Of a stretch of DNA of 56,855 nucleotides, positions 50,491 to 56,855 are shown in pieces. Position 1 is the stretch's first letter. Every line of letters starts with the position of its first letter. The DNA comes from Deltaproteobacteria bacterium. GTDB lineage: Bacteria > Myxococcota_A > Polyangia > HGW-17 > JAJRWW01. Where the stretch lies: the NCBI GenBank assembly GCA_029938605.1, contig JAOZUO010000037.1, positions 1 through 56,855 of the forward strand, given 5' to 3'. The notes beneath the pieces were generated by a model that saw only the letters and a program-made list of their open reading frames with translations, was not told the origin of the DNA and did not search any database. Made by a program: the position numbers and the translations under genes.

Positions 50491-51879
50491 ATGGGACGAC
50501 TAGACAATAGGTACTTTCCGCTTATACTCGACGTGATCGATCTGGCGATTTTTACCGTGGATCGCGAGATGCGCATCACATCCTTCAACCGCGCGGCCCA
50601 GGAGCTCACCGGCTACAGTGGCGACGAGGTCATTGGAAGCCAGTGCGCGGAGATCTTCTGTACGAAGCTGTGCGTCGACGGTTGCCCCATGAGGCTCTCC
50701 ATCGAGCTGGGGCAGCGGGTCATCGATCGACGGGTGCGCGTCAAGGCCAAGGACGGCCGATCCATTTCGGTGTCGGTCAACACCGCGGCCCTGACCACCC
50801 CATCGGGGAGAGTTTTGGGTGGGGTGGAGGTCATGAAGGACCTTACGCCGCTGCACCACCTCAAACGGCAGCTCGATGGGCGGTACCGCTTTGAGGACAT
50901 CATCAGTAAGAACGTCGCCATGCAGCGCATCTTCGAGCTGCTGCCCATGGTGGCCCAGACCAACTCCACGGTGTTGATTCTCGGCGCCTCGGGTACTGGC
51001 AAGGAGCTGGTGGCCAAGGCCGTGCACCATCAGTCCGACCGGCGGGATCGCCCCTTCGTAGCGCTCAATTGCGCGGCCATGCCCGAGACGCTCATGGAGT
51101 CGGAGTTGTTTGGTTACGTCAAGGGCGCTTTCACAGACGCTCAGCGGGACAAGCCCGGTCGCATCGCCCAGGCCGACGGGGGCACGCTGTTTCTGGATGA
51201 GATCGGCGACCTGTCCATCCACCTGCAGGTGAAGCTGCTGCGGTTTTTGCAGGAGCGGTCCTACGAACCCCTGGGGGCCACCTTCACCACCCGGGCGGAC
51301 GTGCGCATCCTCTCGGCCACCCACCGGGATTTGGAGCGCATGGTGGAGGAGGGCTCTTTCCGCCAGGACCTGTACTACCGCATCAACATCATGCAGCTCA
51401 GGCTGCCACCCCTGAGTGACCGGTCCGAGGACGTTCCGCTGCTGGTGAGTCACTTCATCAAGCGGTTCCGACACACCACGGGCAAGGCCATCGAGTCCAT
51501 GACCGAGTCCGCCCTGGCCGCGCTCATGCGCCACTCCTTCCCGGGCAACGTGCGGGAGCTGGAGAACATCGTGGAGCGGGCTTTTATCCTGTGCCAGGGC
51601 CCGATCATCAGGTTCGAGCACCTTCCTCCCAACGTGCAAAGTCACCCCGAGACCCAGTCGTTCACGCTGCCCACCGCCACGTTAACCGGCGATTCGTCAA
51701 ACCCATCGCGGTCGTCACATCCGTCACCCCCCTCAAGGGACATGCTGGGCCTGGTAGAGCGGGACGCCATTGCCGCCGCTCTGCGGCGCCATCACGGCAA
51801 CCGCACCCACACCGCCCGGGAGCTGGGCATCCATCGGTCCACTCTAATCCGCAAGCTCAAGCGCTTCGATCTGGACTGA
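50491..51879 (+). CDS. PAS-AAA+-HTH sigma54-dependent activator (NtrC family)
   Basis: A 462-residue enhancer-binding protein. PAS domain (~5-110) with a Cys group CAEIFCTKLCVDGCPM. AAA+ domain: Walker A LGASGTGKE (~168), the sigma54-contact loop reads GAFTDA (usual GAFTGA), Walker B GGTLFLDEIGDL, and SFPGNVRELENIVERA. A Ser/Pro linker leads to a Fis-type HTH (GNRTHTARELGIHRSTLIRKLKRF). I use ATG 50491, with GAGAG upstream; the frame runs back to a GTG at 50434. It has no receiver domain, so it may sense directly through the PAS. It is divergent to the Hdr-MetFV operon and is its likely activator. Confidence 0.9.
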   Translation: MGRLDNRYFPLILDVIDLAIFTVDREMRITSFNRAAQELTGYSGDEVIGSQCAEIFCTKLCVDGCPMRLSIELGQRVIDRRVRVKAKDGRSISVSVNTAALTTPSGRVLGGVEVMKDLTPLHHLKRQLDGRYRFEDIISKNVAMQRIFELLPMVAQTNSTVLILGASGTGKELVAKAVHHQSDRRDRPFVALNCAAMPETLMESELFGYVKGAFTDAQRDKPGRIAQADGGTLFLDEIGDLSIHLQVKLLRFLQERSYEPLGATFTTRADVRILSATHRDLERMVEEGSFRQDLYYRINIMQLRLPPLSDRSEDVPLLVSHFIKRFRHTTGKAIESMTESALAALMRHSFPGNVRELENIVERAFILCQGPIIRFEHLPPNVQSHPETQSFTLPTATLTGDSSNPSRSSHPSPPSRDMLGLVERDAIAAALRRHHGNRTHTARELGIHRSTLIRKLKRFDLD

Positions 51880-51910
51880 GCGGGTCCCCCCTTTCGAGCT
51901 CACCAGCCTG

Positions 51911-52150
51911 TCAGCGCAAGGAGCAGTCCACGATCGCGAGGGAGTCGTTGATCCGACAGGTGGCAGTGATCCGTCCTCGGGCGCTCGGGCGCACGCGCCG
52001 TCCGGAGACGCAGGCCCCTGGAAACGAGAGCTTGAGCGGCTCGGAACCTTCGTGGGTAGCAAGCAGCACTTCCCACTTCCCGGTGGCCACCTTTGTGGGT
52101 GCCTGCGCCAACGTTCCGCTGATCACAAGCCATTTTCCACGGAGGAAGAG
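51911..52150 (-). pseudogene. 5'-truncated OB-fold-like gene remnant
   Basis: An open minus-strand frame codes for LFLRGKWLVISGTLAQAP...WEVLLAT...ITATCRINDSLAIVDCSLR, resembling the tRNA_anti-like OB-fold domain (strand, Gly-turn, DC-x-L end). Third-position GC is high as in neighbouring genes. The frame has no start codon before GTG 52126, and the coding part begins exactly at the border (52150/52151) of the inverted-repeat element: beyond it the frame runs into CCC CGT CTA TAA of the element's terminal repeat. The front half of the gene is not found on the far side of the element. Probably an inactivated relic; a short real gene from GTG 52126 is possible. Confidence 0.45.
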
Positions 52151-52472
52151 GGGACGTAGTTAACTTGTTAACTTGTTTTGATCTGGGGTAGAAAGAATCC
52201 ATAATGCTTTCAGCTGGTTTATGCCACATTCGTACTAGAGAACTCCATTTGGGGTGCGGGGATGCGGGGGTGCGGGGGTGCGGGGGTGCGGGGGTGCGGA
52301 GGTGAGGAGGTGAGGAGGTGAGGAGGTGCGGAGGTGCGGAGGTGAGGAGGTGCGGAGGTGCGGAGGTGCGGAGGTGCGGAGGTACGGAGGTACGGAGGCG
52401 CGCAACCGTATGTGTTCACTGCCAAATGTCAATGTTTTGCATGGAAATAAGTTAAGAAGTTAACTACGTCCC
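52151..52472. mobile_element. 322-bp MITE-like element with 24-bp terminal inverted repeats
   Basis: The ends at 52151-52174 (starting GGGACGTAGTTAACTT) and 52449-52472 are inverted repeats matching 23 of 24 bases; each arm itself contains GTTAAC-type short palindromes. The interior carries a 19-copy 8-bp minisatellite and no transposase gene. No target-site duplication is obvious. Related termini occur at 1-46 and 32102-32125. It has the look of a non-autonomous element mobilised in trans, possibly by an IS200/RAYT-type enzyme, which is inference. Confidence 0.65.
52251..52402. repeat. 8-bp minisatellite, 19 copies
   Basis: Nineteen head-to-tail octamers of the form GGGGTGCG, GAGGTGAG or GAGGTGCG with a gradient: GGGGTGCG first, mixed GAGGTGAG/GAGGTGCG in the middle, GAGGTACG last. 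On the minus strand the frames read Pro/His/Leu-rich nonsense, so it is not coding. Copy number is likely variable between strains. The plus strand is purine/G-rich and could adopt unusual structure. Confidence 0.9.
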
Positions 52473-52506
52473 GTGCGCCGGCACAAACCGGCGAGGTGGT
52501 TTCTGG

Positions 52507-53964
52507 CTAGGGTGCGGGGAGATCGGTGCTGGAGGTGGCGGTGGTGGAGGGGGGCTTTCCGGTGGATGCGTCGAGGATTTGGATCCAGGAGCCCTTGCGG
52601 ACGAAGACGCGTTTGGCGGTGAGCACTACGCCGCGCACGCTGTCTGAGCCGGTGAGGGTGTGCTTCCACTTGGGCTTGCCCGTGGTGAGGTCGAGCAGCT
52701 CCACGGTAATGGGGGTGCGTCCTCGGCGGCGGCCACCGCCGTGGGCCACGGCGGCCTTGTCACTGTGTATGCCGATGACGGGCTGCATTCCGCCGAAGCG
52801 TTGGGCGCGGCCGGCGAGGGGGTGCTCCCAGAGTTTGCGGCCCCCCTTTTTCAGGCCGATGATGAAACCCTTTCTACCGCGCCTGTCCAGGGCCCATACG
52901 AGGGCGCGTTTGTCCCGGCAGCCGTAGGTGGTGGTGCGGGAGGTGAAGGGGCCCTGGCGGCGGGTCACGGTCTTTCCCCGGAGGATCCGCCCCGGACGGC
53001 AGTAGTACAGGCGGGCCCGGCGTGCGCGGCCCTTGAGCCGGAAGGCGCGTCCGAGGTTGCTCATATACTTGCGGCCATCATCGGTGGAAAGGAGCTTGAA
53101 CCGCGCCGTCTTGCCGCCCCGCTTCTTGCCCGTGGCGGGGTCCAGGGTGAGTCGCTCGTCGTCGCCGGTCTCCACGGCGAGGCCCGACTTGCGCAGCTCC
53201 ACCTGGTCGGCCCGGTCCGGCAGCTTCGTGGTCCAGCGCTGTTGTCCGTCCTTGACGGCCAGGGCCGTCAGGTGGTCACCGTGGGCCACCAGCAGGTTTT
53301 TGCCCACGAGGAAGATCTTTCGAGAGCGACCCGAGAGGGTCTTTCTCCACAGCACCTTGGCGGTGGTGCCGTCCATAGCGGCCACCAGGTTGCCGCTCCC
53401 CCGCACCAGCAGATCGGCGATCTCGTCGTCGTTGACGTCCGCTGTCAGGGGACGGTCGCTCTCCATGCGAAAGGCACCACCCCTATTTTTTCGTACCCGG
53501 TCGACGAGGGAGCCCGCGCGCCGTTTCACGCGCCCCTCGAGCTTTTCTTGGGCCATTGTCATCCGATCACGCACCTTCTGGCGTACTTCGGCGGCTCTTT
53601 TGAAGGCCTGCTTGTGCTGCTTTTGGGCGTCGGATACGCCCCGGAAGACGCGGATGAACACGGAGGCGCCGATGCCCACGAAGGCGATCACCACCGACAG
53701 CACCACCAGCGCGACGATCTTGCCCGCTTTCTTGACCTCGGACCCGGAGGGGCCGGAGGGGCCGGTGGGGATCTGAAACTGTACCTGGGGGACCTGCCCC
53801 GTACCCGGAGGAGCCTGGGGCGGGGCTGACCCGGGGGCGATCTGTACGGTGTCTGACACCAGCACGTTGGTGGTGCCGCAGTACGCGCAGTTGATGTACT
53901 TTTCACCCGGGATGGGGTCAATATCCGCACCGCATCCCTGGCAAGCCAGTTTCTTTGTTTTCAT
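52507..53964 (-). CDS. Zinc-ribbon, membrane-anchored PQQ-like propeller protein
   Basis: A 485-residue protein. It opens with a zinc ribbon (CQGCGADIDPIPGEKYINCAYCG, two CxxC), then a Pro/Gly/Gln linker, one membrane helix (~85-108, KIVALVVLSVVIAFVGIGASVF), a basic helix and a PQQ-like propeller (NLVAAMDGTTAKVLWRKTL, HLTALAVKDGQQRWTTKL, RALVWALDRRGRKGFIIGL). A degenerate FG-GAP/EF-like TADVNDDEIADLLV comes first. The ATG at 53964 has GAGG 7 bases upstream; the earlier ATG at 53970 is too close to it. The ribbon lies in the cytoplasm and the propeller outside if the helix is a simple signal-anchor. Role unknown. Confidence 0.78.
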   Translation of the reverse strand: MKTKKLACQGCGADIDPIPGEKYINCAYCGTTNVLVSDTVQIAPGSAPPQAPPGTGQVPQVQFQIPTGPSGPSGSEVKKAGKIVALVVLSVVIAFVGIGASVFIRVFRGVSDAQKQHKQAFKRAAEVRQKVRDRMTMAQEKLEGRVKRRAGSLVDRVRKNRGGAFRMESDRPLTADVNDDEIADLLVRGSGNLVAAMDGTTAKVLWRKTLSGRSRKIFLVGKNLLVAHGDHLTALAVKDGQQRWTTKLPDRADQVELRKSGLAVETGDDERLTLDPATGKKRGGKTARFKLLSTDDGRKYMSNLGRAFRLKGRARRARLYYCRPGRILRGKTVTRRQGPFTSRTTTYGCRDKRALVWALDRRGRKGFIIGLKKGGRKLWEHPLAGRAQRFGGMQPVIGIHSDKAAVAHGGGRRRGRTPITVELLDLTTGKPKWKHTLTGSDSVRGVVLTAKRVFVRKGSWIQILDASTGKPPSTTATSSTDLPAP

Positions 53965-54186
53965 GGTCATGCCTCGATCCCCCGTCGCAGAAGGCTAGCG
54001 CCAACAGTGGGCCTAAGACCGCATCAGAGTCAATGGTCCAGAACGGTTCTTTCCCCACTGCTCCCACCCCCTACGTAGCGAGCGGTGCCCCCAGCGAAGG
54101 AGTTGGACCGCAGCCGATCTTGGCCGCGTCCTCGCGGTCAGAGCGGCTAAGGCCAACCTCCGAGCAGGGGCAACGCGAGCGGAGTG

Positions 54187-56760
54187 CTACCAGCAGTCGT
54201 CCTGGTGGTTTCGGCCGTGGCACATGCCGTCGCAGCTCGGGATCCCCGGGCCGCAGCCGTCGGGGGTGAGGATGGCGTTGCCGGTGTAGTCCTTGGAGCC
54301 GTTCATGTGGGTGGTGGTGGACTGATTGGGGTGGCACTGATTGCAGAAGGTCGCAGTCACGTGCTGACCGTGCTCGCCAGTGGTGGGGGAGCCGTCATGG
54401 CAGTTGCTACAACCGCCGGCGGTCCAGGTGCCTCCCGCCCAGTAGGGCGTGACGTTGGGTGGTCCGCCGTCGCCGTCGGAGTGGCAGGTGCCCAGGCAGG
54501 ACCCCCGGGCGGTGACCGGGTTGCCCGTGGTGTCGGTGACGTCCCAGGTCATGCCCACGGCCCGGCCCGAAAGGTTCACATCGCCGTGGTGGCCCTCGGT
54601 CTGCAGATCCGCCGAGGGGACGTAGCCCAGGGCGTGACTTACGTCGCCCGCCGCCGGGATATTGTGGCAGTTGTCGCAGTCGAAGGCGACGTGGGTGAAG
54701 CTGGCCGACAGGTGCACTCCGTGCTGTCCCACGGCCAGGGTGTCCGAGGCGGTCTCGGCCCCCACGCCCAAGGGCGGGTTGGACTGGCCGGGGAGGGTCC
54801 CGTGGCAGAAGTCGCAGCTTCGCCAGTCGCGGGTGTGGCAGCCCAGGTTGTCGCAGGAGATCCCCGAGGTGCCTCCGTCCAGGTTGGCGCCGTGACAGGC
54901 GGTGCAGTCCGTGGAGTGCTCGTCGGCCTGCTGGTTCGTCATGAAGTAGTTGCTGCCGTGGTGGTCGGTGCCGCCCTTCGGTGCGGTCCAGCCCGCCAGG
55001 TCGTGGTAGCTGGTGACCTGGACAGTACCGTCCACGTGCAGGCTCGCATTGGCCCACACCGAGCTCGCCGGATCGCCGGCATTGTAGGAGGCGATGACCG
55101 CCCCGTGGCAGCTCTGGCACTGGTCATTGGCCGGGTGGGTGCCCCCCGGTGGGTTCGTATGACAGGTGTCGCCGCACTCCTTGTAGGAGCCGTCCACGGT
55201 GGTCCACTCGGGTGTTCGCGCCACGGTGCCTCCGGAGTTGGGGCCGTCCAGGGTGGTGCCGTGGCAGTAGGTGCCGCTGCAGGTGAGCGCGCCGGTGTCG
55301 TAGCTGGAGGTGGCGCCGTCGGCGTTGCTCGGCCCGCCCCAGGCGAAGTCCACCATGCTGTTGGAGTGCATCACCGTCGACGGCAGCACGTGACAGTCGG
55401 CGCACTGGACCTGGCGGTGCCAGCCGCTGGCCCCGAGGTGAGATTGGTGGGCGCCCACGGCCGGATCGGTTACGGCGGTCTCACCGGCGGTGCCCAGGGG
55501 GGGCGCCGGCTCTCCGGTAGAGGTGTCGCCGTGGCAGGTCGTGCAGGCCATGCCGCCCAGGTCCAGGATTCCGTCCACATGGCGGCTCGCGTTGTTCCAG
55601 GTGGTGGTCGACGGGTCGGCGCTGTCGTAGCTGGCGATGACGTTGCCGTGGCAGGCCTGGCACTGGTCGTTGGCCGGGTGGGTGCCCCCGGGCGGATTCG
55701 TGTGACAGGTGGAGCCGCAGGCGTCCCAGGTGCCGTTCACCGATGTCCACTCCGGTGTGCGCGCCACGGAGCCTCCGGCCGCGGCGTCGGCCAGGGTCGT
55801 GCCGTGGCAGTAGACGCCGTCACAGGTGGTGGCGGTGCGGTCGAAGATCGGTGTGGCGCCGTTGGTCTGGGAGAGGCCGCCCCAGGTCAGCTCCGCCGGG
55901 GAGGCGTCCAGGTGTCCGGGAGCGTCCACGTTGGCGGGTACCAGGTGGCAGTCGTTACACTGGATCGTGCGGTGCCAGTCGCTGCCGGCAAGGTGTGCCT
56001 GGTGGGCACCCACGGTCACCTGCGTGGTGTCCGAGCCGCCGTTGGTGTCCAGGGGTGGGGCCGGGTTGTCCCCGGAGCCGTGGCAGGCGTTGCAGGCCGA
56101 GGCCGACACGTCCACCTCGCCGTTGATGTGGAGTGAGGCGTCGGCAAAGCCTCCACCGGAGTTGACCACCATGCCGTGGCAGTTGGCGCAGCTCGGGTTC
56201 TGGGGGTGCGGCGGATCCGGGGGGAGCCCGTGACAGGAGCCGCAGGTGGCCTGGGTTCCGTCCACCACCGTCCACACGGGCGCCGTGTTGCTGCCGCCCG
56301 GCATCAGGGTGGTACCGTGGCAGTAGATGCCGTCACAGCTTGCGGCGGTTCGATTGAAGGCGGGGGAGGCGTCGCCGGTGCTGGCGAGCACTCCCCAGGT
56401 CAGATCCGCCGGAGCGTTGTCGATGTGGCCCTCGTCGGCCACGGTGGCGGGCATTCGGTGGCAGTCCGTGCAGCGGAGCTCGGCGTGCCAGTCGCTCGCA
56501 CCGAGGTGAGCCTGGTGAGCGCCCACGGTGATCTCGGTGGTTTCGGTGTTGCCCTTGGTGTCCCGGGGCGGCGCCGGATCGCCCGTGTCGGAGTCGCCGT
56601 GGCAATCGGTGCAGGCCATATCGACCCGTACACAGGGCTGACCGGGATCGTCCCCGGGCAAGTAGTCCCCGCACCCTCCAGCGGTGGGTGCGATCAATGC
56701 CGCCAGGGCGACAAAGGAATTGAGAAATGAAGTGTTGGCTCGGGTGCGGATGGGCGTCAT
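54187..56760 (-). CDS. Multihaem c-type cytochrome lipoprotein (CX2-4CH motifs)
   Basis: Predicted 857-residue lipoprotein; the ATG at 56760 gives a signal ending near TAGGC. I count 23 haem-type motifs: 15 CxxCH (e.g. CTDCHGDS, CANCHGM, CNQCH), 4 CX3CH (CGSTCH, CGDTCH, CLGTCH, CDGMCH) and 4 CX4CH (CDGIYCH, CDGVYCH, CSGTYCH, CDNLGCH). About three ~200-residue blocks repeat (VTVGAHQAHL, LTWGG, YCHGTTL, ARTPEWT, TCHTNPPGGTHPANDQCQ), the form of the Geobacter CxxxxCH...CxxCH domain. Probable extracytoplasmic electron conduit. No porin or partner gene is in view. The long frame to 56838 has no signal at its start. Confidence 0.88.
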   Translation of the reverse strand: MTPIRTRANTSFLNSFVALAALIAPTAGGCGDYLPGDDPGQPCVRVDMACTDCHGDSDTGDPAPPRDTKGNTETTEITVGAHQAHLGASDWHAELRCTDCHRMPATVADEGHIDNAPADLTWGVLASTGDASPAFNRTAASCDGIYCHGTTLMPGGSNTAPVWTVVDGTQATCGSCHGLPPDPPHPQNPSCANCHGMVVNSGGGFADASLHINGEVDVSASACNACHGSGDNPAPPLDTNGGSDTTQVTVGAHQAHLAGSDWHRTIQCNDCHLVPANVDAPGHLDASPAELTWGGLSQTNGATPIFDRTATTCDGVYCHGTTLADAAAGGSVARTPEWTSVNGTWDACGSTCHTNPPGGTHPANDQCQACHGNVIASYDSADPSTTTWNNASRHVDGILDLGGMACTTCHGDTSTGEPAPPLGTAGETAVTDPAVGAHQSHLGASGWHRQVQCADCHVLPSTVMHSNSMVDFAWGGPSNADGATSSYDTGALTCSGTYCHGTTLDGPNSGGTVARTPEWTTVDGSYKECGDTCHTNPPGGTHPANDQCQSCHGAVIASYNAGDPASSVWANASLHVDGTVQVTSYHDLAGWTAPKGGTDHHGSNYFMTNQQADEHSTDCTACHGANLDGGTSGISCDNLGCHTRDWRSCDFCHGTLPGQSNPPLGVGAETASDTLAVGQHGVHLSASFTHVAFDCDNCHNIPAAGDVSHALGYVPSADLQTEGHHGDVNLSGRAVGMTWDVTDTTGNPVTARGSCLGTCHSDGDGGPPNVTPYWAGGTWTAGGCSNCHDGSPTTGEHGQHVTATFCNQCHPNQSTTTHMNGSKDYTGNAILTPDGCGPGIPSCDGMCHGRNHQDDCW

Positions 56761-56855
56761 GGGATTCACCAATTCAGTCTGAAATCTGAGCCTTAGGAGG
56801 CTGGCGCAAATAACCTTGTCATCTGGAACCCGATCCATCGCGGCTGCCTGCGTTG

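Noticed and set aside
52251-52402. CRISPR array or coding Pro/His repeats
   Set aside because: Unit is only 8 bp with no spacers, no cas genes, and the frames lack start signals and normal codon use.
54184-56136. Plus-strand 650-codon open frame
   Set aside because: Antisense shadow of the multihaem gene: Gly/Val/Ala-rich, no signal peptide, no motif. The opposite strand has 23 haem motifs.

Overview
ORGANISM. The window is GC-rich, with dense protein coding on both strands and no rRNA or tRNA that I could see. The gene content suggests an uncultured anaerobic bacterium of the old Deltaproteobacteria, most like Myxococcota. The markers are two large 'Myxococcus cysteine-rich repeat' (DUF4215) lipoproteins, lipoproteins with Asn/Thr-Asn linkers, FG-GAP and PQQ-like propeller lipoproteins, Ser/Thr kinases with TPR tails, and hybrid sensor kinases. 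Heterodisulfide reductase (Hdr) clusters and a 23-motif multihaem c-type cytochrome point to anaerobic electron transfer. The lineage is an inference; no taxonomic marker gene is present. LAYOUT. (1) 1-413 is non-coding with inverted repeats. (2) 414-4942, minus strand: two tandemly duplicated DUF4215 lipoproteins. (3) 5018-11052, minus strand: mutH, then an sfsA/topoisomerase VI block read as top6B, top6A, sfsA with a good sigma70 promoter, then a DUF2314-like protein. (4) 11191-21560, plus strand: a propeller lipoprotein, an NAD(P)-binding protein, an Asn-linker lipoprotein, an FG-GAP lipoprotein, an amidohydrolase, and an 1106-residue exported protein made of about 50 copies of a ~19-residue aromatic unit. 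(5) 21631-28220: a PilZ protein, a metallo-beta-lactamase-fold hydrolase, a Ser/Thr kinase-TPR protein and a beta-helix lipoprotein. (6) 28275-32020, minus strand: an HdrD-like and HdrA/MvhD-fusion pair. (7) 32232-35966: one polypeptide joining a membrane histidine kinase, receiver, cyclase-like domain and Ser/Thr kinase. (8) 36083-37008: a DUF89 protein and 19-bp tandem repeats. (9) 37010-50060, minus strand: a 14-gene apparent operon, TPR-hdrC-hdrB-metF2-hdrA-mvhD-metV-metF-receiver-ACT-ACT-PAS kinase-REC/PAS kinase-DUF3783. It lies behind a sigma54-type promoter and opposite a divergent NtrC-type activator (50491-51879). (10) 51880-52506: a truncated OB-fold-like gene remnant abutting a 322-bp element with near-perfect terminal inverted repeats and an internal 8-bp minisatellite. 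(11) 52507-56760, minus strand: a zinc-ribbon/PQQ membrane protein and the multihaem lipoprotein. HOW IT WORKS TOGETHER. The core of the window is the MetFV-HdrABC-MvhD module. By analogy with Moorella-type clusters, it should couple methylene-tetrahydrofolate chemistry to Hdr/MvhD electron transfer, possibly flavin-based bifurcation. Unusually, it appears to carry its own sensory equipment (two histidine kinases, a lone receiver, two small ACT-like proteins, a DUF3783 protein) and to be switched on through sigma54. The separate HdrA-MvhD/HdrD pair and the extracytoplasmic multihaem protein may belong to the same redox economy; that link is inference.
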